Origin: an uncultured Lachnospiraceae bacterium
GTDB taxonomy: Bacteria; Bacillota; Clostridia; Lachnospirales; Lachnospiraceae
NCBI GenBank assembly: GCA_958426095.1
Contig: CATZYB010000079.1
Location: 1 to 10,893 of the forward strand
Direction of reading: 5' to 3'
Length of the DNA stretch: 10,893 nucleotides
Part shown: positions 1 through 5,229 of the stretch, piece after piece
Numbering within the stretch: position 1 is the first letter of the stretch
How the letters are laid out: each line of letters begins with the position of its first letter
The notes under the pieces: model-generated
Told to the model about the DNA's origin: nothing
Databases searched by the model: none
Seen by the model: only the letters and a program-made list of their open reading frames with translations
Translations under genes and position numbers: made by a program

Positions 1-58
1 GTCCGTTTCTCTGATGAGAAACTCCCCAATAAGGAACAGGCTAAAGCCTAACAAAGAA

Positions 59-95
59 GGCCCCCGAAGCATCACATCTTCGGGGACCTTTTTTT
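59..95 (+). terminator. Intrinsic terminator, probably bidirectional, between an unseen left gene and lctP
   Basis: CCCCGAAG (62-69) pairs with CTTCGGGG (78-85), extended by a GG/CC pair beyond one mismatch, and is followed by seven T (89-95). The T-tract makes it a good plus-strand terminator, so a plus-strand transcript must enter from outside the window. On the minus strand the same hairpin follows the lctP stop codon and is trailed by a weaker CCTTCTTTGTT, so it can also end lctP. Bases 1-58 hold no recognisable gene, only a 7-bp hairpin GTTTCTC/GAGAAAC (5-22). Confidence 0.85.
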
Positions 96-104
96 ATATC
101 TTAC

Positions 105-1787
105 TTATGCGATCGGATTAAATCCAGAAAGGATCAAACCGCCAAGAATCAAAATCGTTAATGCTGCGTAGATCAGACAAGGAACTACGTTGGAACGCAT
201 CAGACGGCCTTCGGCGCCAATCGTACCACAGGTTGCACATGCGGAAACGATATTGTTTACACATACCATGTTACCCATAGCGCCACCCATAACCTGCATA
301 GCCAGGATCAGCATCGGAGCCAGCCCAAGACGGTTTGCCGCCGCATACTGAAGTGTGGAGAACAATGTACAGGATACCGTTGCGGAACCGGAAATAAATG
401 CTCCGATAACGCCAATGATAGGAGCTACGATAATGTAAGCTGTACCAAAGAGGTCTGCAAGACCATTGGCCATAACGATCAGCATACTGTCCATACCGCT
501 GTTATTGAACTGAGCGCCGGACATCTTGAACAACTGAACCATGGCAATACCGAAAAGCAATGCGATGGCAGCGCCGCCAACCATGGAGAATGTCTCTTTC
601 CAAGCCGCTTTCACACGGTCACCGCTCATCTTGTGCAGCGGAATGATGATCAGCGCAACAAGGATGAATGGTAAAACACCTGGGTTCCAGGCCCATTTCC
701 ATGCAAAACCAACTTCAACACCGAAAATGGAGTCAATGGCAATGGCAAACGGTGGTGTTGTAACATTAAGGATTCCCTTGATACCGATCTGAGGAATACG
801 TGTTACTACAAGGATAATAGCGATGATACCATATGGTACCCATGCCATAACAGGAGACATATTTGTTTCTACTTTCATGGACTCGTCTTCCTGAACATCT
901 GAAGTGGATTTCCAATGTTCTGCCCACTCAGAATGATCTGGGAATTCAAATCTGCTCTTAGGAACCAGAATTCCTTTCTTTGCTGTAATAACGCAGATAA
1001 CCAGAGCGATCAGGGCGCCGATCAGAGATGGGAACTCTGGTCCGAGGAATGCAGCACAGATCAAATATGGCACTACGAATGCTACCGCTGACATTAAAAT
1101 ATATGGGATAACTTCAATTGCATATTTTGTGGATTTATCTTTACCGAACATCTTAACCATCATAAATACAACGATAAAGATAATGATCGGACAAATGATC
1201 GCACTTGGGATAGCAACCCATTTTGTTAAACCTAATTTCCATGCTTCAGTATTTGTGACGCCTGCAGAAGCTAACTCACTGGAAACCATGTTAAACGCGG
1301 TGTTTGTCGGTGTACCAACAGCACCGTAAGCAACCGGCGTACTGTTCATGATCAGGGCACACATCGCTGCACAAAGCGGCGGGAATCCCAAACCGATCAA
1401 CAGCGGAGCGGCCAAAGCGGCTGGTGTACCAAATCCGGCAGCGCCTTCGATAAACGCACCGAACATGAAGCCGATAATAACTACCTGAATACGCGGGTCA
1501 TCACTAACGCTTGTGAACATGCGGTTGATGACGCCCATACCACCGGACTGCTTCAATGTGTTCATGATCAAAATCGCACCGAAGATGATTACGATGGTAT
1601 CGATGGAATTCAGGAAACCGGCGATCGTCTGAGCGGCGATCGTGATAATGTCCATTTTCCATGCGGCAAAACAAACCACCGCCGTGATCAGCCAGGCCAA
1701 CGGAAGAGCGATCTTTGCCGGCCAGTTAAATCCAGCCATAACAATAATTGTGACAATAATTGGTATAAAAGCTATAATTGCATACAT
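105..1787 (-). CDS. lctP: L-lactate permease (LctP family)
   Basis: A 560-residue, very hydrophobic protein of the lactate permease family (LctP/LldP type), expected to import lactate, and possibly glycolate, with protons across the cytoplasmic membrane. Its length matches the family (about 550). The family's Gly/Ala-rich segment FGAFIEGAAGFGTPAALAAP is at residues 109-128, and the C-terminal part keeps the conserved SGSATVSCTLF and GGAMGNMVCVNNIVSA stretches. The start is supported by GGGAGG (1795-1800), 7 nt upstream of ATG. It appears monocistronic: no lactate dehydrogenase or Etf gene is adjacent in the window. It ends just before the terminator at 59-95. The 400-bp upstream region holds promoter-like sequences and GntR/FadR-type operators, suggesting lactate-responsive control (inference). 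The family call is firm; the exact substrate is not shown by sequence. Confidence 0.95.
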   Translation of the reverse strand: MYAIIAFIPIIVTIIVMAGFNWPAKIALPLAWLITAVVCFAAWKMDIITIAAQTIAGFLNSIDTIVIIFGAILIMNTLKQSGGMGVINRMFTSVSDDPRIQVVIIGFMFGAFIEGAAGFGTPAALAAPLLIGLGFPPLCAAMCALIMNSTPVAYGAVGTPTNTAFNMVSSELASAGVTNTEAWKLGLTKWVAIPSAIICPIIIFIVVFMMVKMFGKDKSTKYAIEVIPYILMSAVAFVVPYLICAAFLGPEFPSLIGALIALVICVITAKKGILVPKSRFEFPDHSEWAEHWKSTSDVQEDESMKVETNMSPVMAWVPYGIIAIILVVTRIPQIGIKGILNVTTPPFAIAIDSIFGVEVGFAWKWAWNPGVLPFILVALIIIPLHKMSGDRVKAAWKETFSMVGGAAIALLFGIAMVQLFKMSGAQFNNSGMDSMLIVMANGLADLFGTAYIIVAPIIGVIGAFISGSATVSCTLFSTLQYAAANRLGLAPMLILAMQVMGGAMGNMVCVNNIVSACATCGTIGAEGRLMRSNVVPCLIYAALTILILGGLILSGFNPIA

Positions 1788-1826
1788 GTGTTTTCCTCCC
1801 TCTCTTAAACCCTGTCAGCTTTTATT

Positions 1827-1870
1827 TATTAGAAGAAAATAAATTTGATGACTTCAAGTTTCTTCTAATA
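1827..1870 (-). promoter_or_regulatory. 12-bp inverted repeat at the lctP transcription start (operator or 5' mRNA stem)
   Basis: TATTAGAAGAAA (1827-1838) is the exact reverse complement of TTTCTTCTAATA (1859-1870), with 20 bases between. The outer end lies 7 bp downstream of the predicted -10 box, at about the +1 position, so the repeat is either an operator that blocks initial elongation or the first stem of the lctP mRNA. The inner spacer contains a smaller palindrome ACTTcAAGT (1851-1859). No T-tract follows, so it is not a terminator. Confidence 0.5.
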
Positions 1871-1876
1871 TTGTTA

Positions 1877-1905
1877 ATAATATTACAATATTTAAGATTA
1901 GTCAA
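1877..1905 (-). promoter_or_regulatory. Sigma-A-type promoter of lctP
   Basis: Minus strand TTGACT (1900-1905), 17-bp spacer, TATTAT (1877-1882): five of six matches in each box at ideal spacing. Predicted start is near 1870, giving a leader of about 83 nt before the lctP ATG. This is the best promoter in the region. Confidence 0.75.
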
Positions 1906-2034
1906 CACCTTTTTGGAGATTTTGCACATTTATTAAACATTTTTTCGCCATCATTTTGTTAAATATGTATCACTTATTTTCCATAAATTGAAATTTTTTA
2001 ATTATTATTTAGAGTTTCAATGTATTTTTCATTC

Positions 2035-2098
2035 AATTTATTGTATATTTTGTACATGTCAAAATACAATAATACACTAAATTTGCAAATTGGTTAAA
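2035..2098 (-). promoter_or_regulatory. Possible distal lctP promoters around an imperfect palindrome
   Basis: Two weaker minus-strand candidates. One has a perfect TTGACA (2057-2062), 16 bp, then TAAATT (2035-2040). The other has TATTAT (2069-2074) with a poor TTTAAC -35 (2093-2098) 18 bp upstream, inside the first operator. An inverted repeat overlaps them: TTGTA-(TA)-TTTTG (2041-2052) against CAAAATACAA (2060-2069). The DNA is very AT-rich, so chance matches are likely. The rest of 1906-2183 shows no gene. Confidence 0.3.
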
Positions 2099-2134
2099 CC
2101 ATTCAAAACCTGATTTGAAATTGGTCAAACCAAT
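2089..2134. promoter_or_regulatory. Tandem GntR/FadR-family operators (PdhR/LldR type) upstream of lctP
   Basis: Site 2 (2120-2134) is ATTGGT-CAA-ACCAAT, a perfect 15-bp match to the ATTGGTNNNACCAAT consensus known for PdhR and close to LldR sites. Site 1 (2089-2103) is ATTGGT-TAA-ACCATT, with one outer mismatch and a perfect TGGTNNNACCA core. The centres (2096, 2127) are 31 bp apart, about three helical turns, so both face the same side of the DNA. Between them is a further dyad, TTCAAA (2102-2107)/TTTGAA (2114-2119). FadR-subfamily regulators of this type often respond to lactate or pyruvate, which fits the downstream permease. The regulator is not in the window. Confidence 0.65.
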
Positions 2135-2183
2135 AAACACACTTTTTCGCTTTTATTTTGTTATTTTTTTAACAATTCTCATT

Positions 2184-2217
2184 AAAAAAAAGCCCCAGTT
2201 ACTTTTTATTCTGAGGC
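2184..2217 (-). terminator. Intrinsic terminator after the small membrane protein gene
   Basis: Read on the minus strand, GCCTCAG (2211-2217) pairs with CTGGGGC (2192-2198) with one U-G wobble, followed by eight T (2184-2191). On the plus strand the wobble would be a C-A mismatch and no good T-run follows, so it works in the minus direction. It lies 16 nt past the stop codon at 2233. Confidence 0.8.
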
Positions 2218-2232
2218 CTCATTCTTTCATAT

Positions 2233-2577
2233 TTATTTTTTGATGCTCTTATCTTTTGTTGCTTTATGCGCCGCATCCCGAATGCTGATGCTCTGGCCGC
2301 CTTTTACTTTAGAAGCGCTGGTTAATTTCGGCTGCTTTTTTCCGTGTCCGGATGCGTCCATATTATTTTTATTCTTGTTTTTGCCATTCTTCAACCGGGC
2401 CTTCTTCTCTTCTTCGGCCTTTTTCTCCATGCGCTTTTTAAAATCCAGATAAATGCAATACAAAACAATAGCCGCACTGAAAAGAGTCATATAGAATCGG
2501 CTCGTACCCTGCAAATAGCCAAAATAAACCATCACACATGCTCCTGCAGCAATAAGTATATACATAATGATAAACAT
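2233..2577 (-). CDS. Small two-helix membrane protein with a lysine-rich tail, function unknown
   Basis: A 114-residue protein I cannot assign to a named family. Residues 1-20 (MFIIMYILIAAGACVMVYFG) and about 29-45 are hydrophobic and likely membrane-spanning. Residues 46-64 are a charged, potentially coiled segment rich in K/E/R, and the rest is a Lys/Asn/Ser-rich, probably disordered tail with net positive charge. The reading frame is open up to an ATG at 2643, but I chose the ATG at 2575-2577. GGGGAG (2584-2589) sits 6 nt before it, and the longer form would translate straight through the rpsR terminator hairpin. The gene starts only 29 nt after that hairpin and has no clear promoter of its own, so it may depend on read-through from the ribosomal protein operon. 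Confidence 0.7.
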   Translation of the reverse strand: MFIIMYILIAAGACVMVYFGYLQGTSRFYMTLFSAAIVLYCIYLDFKKRMEKKAEEEKKARLKNGKNKNKNNMDASGHGKKQPKLTSASKVKGGQSISIRDAAHKATKDKSIKK

Positions 2578-2600
2578 CTTAATCTCCCCGCCTATCTTAT

Positions 2601-2630
2601 AAAAAGGAGAGTATCCTTTCGGATACTCTC
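2601..2630 (-). terminator. Terminator of the rpsF-ssb-rpsR operon
   Basis: A perfect 10-bp stem, GAGAGTATCC (minus strand, 2621-2630) with GGATACTCTC (2607-2616), closed by a GAAA (GNRA-type) loop. After one more C, five T follow (2601-2605). It starts 27 nt past the rpsR stop. The T-run is short and the next gene begins 29 nt after the stem, so partial read-through is plausible. Confidence 0.8.
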
Positions 2631-2657
2631 TTCCTCTTCCCATTATATGAGCCTTAA

Positions 2658-2921
2658 TCAGTCAACAATATAAGGCATAAGCGCGATATGTCTTGCTCTC
2701 TTAATAGCAACTGTAAGAGCTCTCTGATGTTTTGCACAGTTTCCTGTGATTCTTCTAGGAAGAATCTTACCTCTTTCAGAGATATATCTCTTTAATTTGT
2801 TTACATCCTTATAATCAATTACAGCGTTTTTATCTGCACAATAAACGCAAACTTTTTTTCTTCTGCGTCCGCCGCGTCTCTTCATCGGAGAATCGCTTCT
2901 TTTTTCTCTATCGAATGCCAT
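2658..2921 (-). CDS. rpsR: 30S ribosomal protein S18, zinc-ligand (C+) form
   Basis: An 87-residue ribosomal protein S18, which binds the 30S platform as a pair with S6. The conserved core is clear: DYKDVNKLKRYISERGKILP (residues 36-55), then RRITGNCAKHQRALTVAIKRAR (56-77, family-typical). The basic N-terminus RRGGRRRKK is also typical. It carries C25-x2-C28 and C62-x2-H65, the likely zinc ligands of C+ type S18 paralogues; the Bacillus subtilis protein lacks them. The start is set by AGGAGG (2930-2935), 8 nt upstream of ATG. It is the last gene of rpsF-ssb-rpsR, 45 nt after ssb, and ends in the terminator at 2601-2630. Confidence 0.97.
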   Translation of the reverse strand: MAFDREKRSDSPMKRRGGRRRKKVCVYCADKNAVIDYKDVNKLKRYISERGKILPRRITGNCAKHQRALTVAIKRARHIALMPYIVD

Positions 2922-2966
2922 GATCCTAACCTCCTAATCCAAATTCTAATTTCCGGAATCTAACAT

Positions 2967-3413
2967 TTAGCTGAAAGGTAATTCCTCATCCAAACCGTCC
3001 GGAATATTCATAAACCCGTCACCTACAGGAGCGCTTGGCGCCGGTGCTGCTGCCGGCCGACTGTTATAGGCTGCCGCAGACTGCTCGCTGGCTGCTTTAC
3101 TCTCTGCAAATTCCTGATCTTCTACAACAATATCTGTCGTATAGACCTTTACTCCGTCGCGATTTGTGTAGCTGCCGGTCTGGATTCTTCCGGACACGAC
3201 GATACGGATACCCTGTCTGAAATACTTTTCTGCAAATTCTGCACTGCGGCCAAAGGTCACGCAGTTGATGAAATCTGCATCCGGTTCTCCGGCTCTTTTG
3301 AATGTACGATTGACCGCCAGTGTATATCTGGCCACAGCCACCGGACGTTCTCCCTGAGAATACCGTACTTCAGGATCTCTTGTTAATCTTCCCATCAAAA
3401 TAACTTTATTCAT
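2967..3413 (-). CDS. ssb: Single-stranded DNA-binding protein
   Basis: A 148-residue SSB that coats single-stranded DNA in replication, repair and recombination, usually as a tetramer. The N-terminal OB fold (about residues 1-105) opens with the typical MNKVILMGRLTRDPEVRYS and contains the INCVTFGRSAEF and GRIQTGSYTNRDG strands. An Ala/Pro/Ser-rich linker follows, and the acidic protein-interaction tip ends DEELPFS. The tip has a Ser after the Phe that is the last residue in E. coli SSB. The start is preceded by AAGAGGTG (3423-3430). It lies between rpsF and rpsR, 31 nt after rpsF, in the conserved Firmicutes operon that couples SSB supply to ribosome synthesis. Confidence 0.97.
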   Translation of the reverse strand: MNKVILMGRLTRDPEVRYSQGERPVAVARYTLAVNRTFKRAGEPDADFINCVTFGRSAEFAEKYFRQGIRIVVSGRIQTGSYTNRDGVKVYTTDIVVEDQEFAESKAASEQSAAAYNSRPAAAPAPSAPVGDGFMNIPDGLDEELPFS

Positions 3414-3444
3414 TTAGACTTACACCTCTTTCTGAAATTGAAAA

Positions 3445-3732
3445 TTAAGCGTCCTGTCTAATGCATAAATACCGAATTACATTTTCCATGATGCGAACTC
3501 GCTGTTCAACTTCATTTGGACAATTAGAATCAGATTCGAAAGTAATGAAATAATAGAAGCCTTCTTTCATCTTCTGAATTTCGTAAGCTAACTTTCTCTT
3601 ACCCCATTCATCCACGTTTGTCACATTACCGCCGAAACGAGTGATAATTTCCTTAACCTTTTCTACGGTTGCGGCTCTTTCCTCGTCTTCGATTTTAGTT
3701 GTGACAACAACGCATAATTCATACTTCTTCAT
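3445..3732 (-). CDS. rpsF: 30S ribosomal protein S6
   Basis: A 95-residue ribosomal protein S6, partner of S18 on the 30S platform. It begins MKKYELCVVV and keeps the family pattern: FGGNVTNVDEWGKRKLAYEI in the middle, then GFYYFITFE and a C-terminal ENVIRYLCIR. I chose the ATG at 3730-3732 because AAGGAGGTG (3740-3748) lies 7 nt upstream and S6 proteins start exactly here. The open frame extends 25 codons further upstream, into the untranslated leader. It is the first gene of the rpsF-ssb-rpsR operon. The leader of about 77 nt includes a small hairpin, CTCTG (3763-3767)/CAGAG (3775-3779). It could belong to an S6:S18 autoregulatory element, but I cannot confirm the conserved motif. Confidence 0.96.
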   Translation of the reverse strand: MKKYELCVVVTTKIEDEERAATVEKVKEIITRFGGNVTNVDEWGKRKLAYEIQKMKEGFYYFITFESDSNCPNEVEQRVRIMENVIRYLCIRQDA

Positions 3733-3815
3733 GCTGCTGCACCTCCTTCTGGTCTTCTGGCCCTCTGTCATATGCAGAGAGCAAGGAAATAATAAGAAAC
3801 ATATCACAATTAGTC

Positions 3816-3844
3816 ATGATAACATAAAAAAAGACTTGTTACAA
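3816..3844 (-). promoter_or_regulatory. Promoter of rpsF-ssb-rpsR, embedded in the upstream terminator
   Basis: Minus strand TTGTAA (3839-3844), 17 bp, TATCAT (3816-3821), with the extended -10 dinucleotide TG one base before the -10 box. The -35 box overlaps the DUF951 stop codon and terminator stem, and the terminator T-run forms the first part of the spacer. Predicted start is near 3809. Confidence 0.65.
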
Positions 3845-3848
3845 GTCT
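3826..3848 (-). terminator. Terminator overlapping the end of the DUF951 gene
   Basis: AGACTTG (minus strand, 3842-3848), loop TAA, CAAGTCT (3832-3838), in a run of T extending to 3826. The stem starts within the last codons of the gene and the loop is its TAA stop codon. The stem is short and AT-rich, so termination may be partial. The plus strand also has T after the stem, but no plus-strand gene enters it. Confidence 0.65.
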
Positions 3849-4021
3849 CTTTTTAAATTTCTGAGATTTTTTTCCACCAGCTTCCGGGATATCATAATCT
3901 GACGATCGCAGCCGGTACATTTTAAACGAAAATCTGCGCCGATCCGCAGGACTTCCCACTCAAAGCTGCCGCAGGGATGCTTTTTTTTCAATTTTACAAT
4001 ATCGCCTACCTGAATATCCAT
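3839..4021 (-). CDS. DUF951 family protein (YyzM-like), function unknown
   Basis: A 60-residue protein with the recognisable DUF951 pattern: VGDIVKLKKKHPCG (residues 5-18), WEVLRIGADFRLKCTGC (22-38) and a basic end. Cys17, Cys35 and Cys38, perhaps with His15, look like a small zinc-binding site (inference). No function is established that I know of; as I recall, the B. subtilis homologue yyzM also lies close to rpsF-ssb-rpsR, which fits the neighbour here. GGAGG sits 5 nt before the ATG. The start is only 26 nt downstream of the tRNA-Thr 3' end and I see no promoter between, so the gene is probably transcribed with the tRNA. It ends in a terminator that overlaps its stop codon. Confidence 0.88.
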   Translation of the reverse strand: MDIQVGDIVKLKKKHPCGSFEWEVLRIGADFRLKCTGCDRQIMISRKLVEKNLRNLKRDL

Positions 4022-4047
4022 CAGAACCTCCGAAAAATAAAAAAGCG

Positions 4048-4120
4048 AGCTACTGAGGGGATTCGAACCCCTGACCTACGCATTACGAGTGCGTCGCTCT
4101 ACCGACTGAGCCACAGTAGC
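4048..4120 (-). tRNA. tRNA-Thr (anticodon CGU)
   Basis: A 73-nt cloverleaf on the minus strand. The acceptor stem is GCTACTG (4114-4120) with CAGTAGC (4049-4055), discriminator U at 4048. The D arm is GCTC-AGTCGGTA-GAGC. The anticodon stem ACGCA/TGCGT closes loop CTCGTAA, with anticodon CGT at 4085-4087, reading the Thr codon ACG. The T arm is AGGGG-TTCGAAT-CCCCT. All stems pair. CCA is not encoded; the next bases are CGC and then a T-run. Confidence 0.97.
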
Positions 4121-4130
4121 CTGCTTTTTC

Positions 4131-4158
4131 ATTATACCAAATAAATCGATTTTGTCCA
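4131..4158 (-). promoter_or_regulatory. Strong promoter of tRNA-Thr (and probably DUF951)
   Basis: Minus strand TGGACA (4153-4158), 16 bp, perfect TATAAT (4131-4136) with an extended -10 TGG just before it. Predicted start is near 4124, only a few bases before the mature tRNA 5' end, so the 5' leader is very short. It lies just past the DUF2804 stop codon. Confidence 0.8.
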
Positions 4159-4169
4159 GCCCTAAAATA

Positions 4170-5207
4170 TTAATATTTATTATGGACAACCTCCACCGCA
4201 CACAGAAAATCTTTGATATCCAATACTTTACCATCATCCAGAACCGCTTTTCCGGTAAAATGTCCGAACACCTGATGCTGATCTGTCATGATCAGTTTCA
4301 GGTCCGTTTTTTCGCTCCGGTCAAATATAGGGATAAAATCGCCTTCCAGACGCTCATCGGAAGAAAGAATCTGCCAACGTTCCGTGTAAAGTTCATTGCC
4401 GTCCATATCCTGCGGTATACAGAAAGTCACATCCGACAGCTTATGGATTTTCCCATCATAAAGGATGACATTTTCACTGGCCGACGTACGGTCACTGAAA
4501 CCATAACCCAAATTAATCCCAAAAGGCACTCCGTCAATCCAACCGCTTCCGGTCCCCCAATACCATGTATTGTCATAGGTCCATACGCCCCGGCCCCAAT
4601 CCAGAACGCCCATGGAGTCCTCCGGCTTAAACCGCCACTGCCCTTCTCCCAGACGCACGCTGCCGCTGGCCGGCAGACAATTAATCTTCTGGTTATAATA
4701 AAATGCTTTCGGCTTATCCGGCCATGGCGTTGCGATGCACATACTTTCGGACGGTTTCTGAAGCAGCCATATTTCCGCATTTAAATCCTGACCGTCCTTA
4801 AAATCTTTAAAATGACACTGTATCTTTCTGCGGTCAAAAATCATCGAGTATTTTAAATGCACCCTCCTATTTCTAAAATTGGCATTTCCATAATCCGAAT
4901 GACTTCCAAGACGAAGCCGTCCCATTGTCAACGGCACAAGCACCGTTTCAGTGTGATGCCAGGCGTTATCAAAATCCAGCAGAGAAACGCTGATCATTCC
5001 CAGATAACCCAGATCCGATATCGTAAATGCTGCGCCGAAATGATCATTGGTGACCAGATAATAGTCCCATTCCTTGATCCTGTGCTTCGGCGCCTTAATT
5101 TTCTTTCTGTCATACTTCCATACAAGGCTCCTCGCCCACCCCGGCTCATTGACATGACCTTTCCCATCCAGTAAAGGCTGTATCTGCGTCACTTCATGTT
5201 GCTTCAT
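4170..5207 (-). CDS. DUF2804 domain-containing protein, function unknown
   Basis: A 345-residue soluble protein matching the DUF2804 family as I recognise it: N-terminal QPLLDGKGHVNEPGWAR (residues 10-26), a repeated Trp/Tyr-rich beta-type middle region, and WTYDNTWYWGTGSGWIDGVPFG with NLGYGFSDR following (residues about 210-240). It has no signal peptide or membrane helix. No activity is established that I know of; the aromatic-rich all-beta look resembles lipocalin-like or sugar-binding folds, but this is only an impression. AAGGGGTG lies about 5 nt before the ATG. It is the last gene of the SGNH esterase-pyrimidine phosphorylase operon, 22 nt after the phosphorylase stop. I see no hairpin terminator between its stop codon and the tRNA promoter. 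Confidence 0.8.
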   Translation of the reverse strand: MKQHEVTQIQPLLDGKGHVNEPGWARSLVWKYDRKKIKAPKHRIKEWDYYLVTNDHFGAAFTISDLGYLGMISVSLLDFDNAWHHTETVLVPLTMGRLRLGSHSDYGNANFRNRRVHLKYSMIFDRRKIQCHFKDFKDGQDLNAEIWLLQKPSESMCIATPWPDKPKAFYYNQKINCLPASGSVRLGEGQWRFKPEDSMGVLDWGRGVWTYDNTWYWGTGSGWIDGVPFGINLGYGFSDRTSASENVILYDGKIHKLSDVTFCIPQDMDGNELYTERWQILSSDERLEGDFIPIFDRSEKTDLKLIMTDQHQVFGHFTGKAVLDDGKVLDIKDFLCAVEVVHNKY

Positions 5208-5229
5208 AAAATCACCCCTTTTCGTGTCT

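Noticed and set aside
1..27. Hammerhead-ribozyme-like core (GTC, CTGATGA, GAAAC) at the left edge
   Set aside because: The motif lacks a stem II between CTGATGA and GAAAC, and the bases are better explained by the simple hairpin GTTTCTC/GAGAAAC at 5-22.
1987..2021. Inverted repeat ATTGAAA...TTTCAAT with a 21-bp spacer
   Set aside because: Short arms in very AT-rich DNA without a link to promoter or gene; chance is the simplest explanation.
2578..2643. 22-codon N-terminal extension of the small membrane protein
   Set aside because: It would be encoded by the rpsR terminator hairpin, while a good ribosome binding site sits directly before the internal ATG at 2577.
3733..3807. 25-codon N-terminal extension of rpsF
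   Set aside because: S6 proteins start at MKKYE, and a strong AAGGAGGTG precedes that ATG.
4031..4047. T-runs after tRNA-Thr as a terminator
   Set aside because: The T arm is the nearest hairpin but is 11 nt from the T-run, which is not canonical geometry; the runs may reduce but probably do not abolish read-through into DUF951.
4152..4784. Open frame of 210 codons on the plus strand
   Set aside because: It is antisense to the DUF2804 gene, has no ribosome binding site and no recognisable family features; its translation looks like low-quality shadow sequence.
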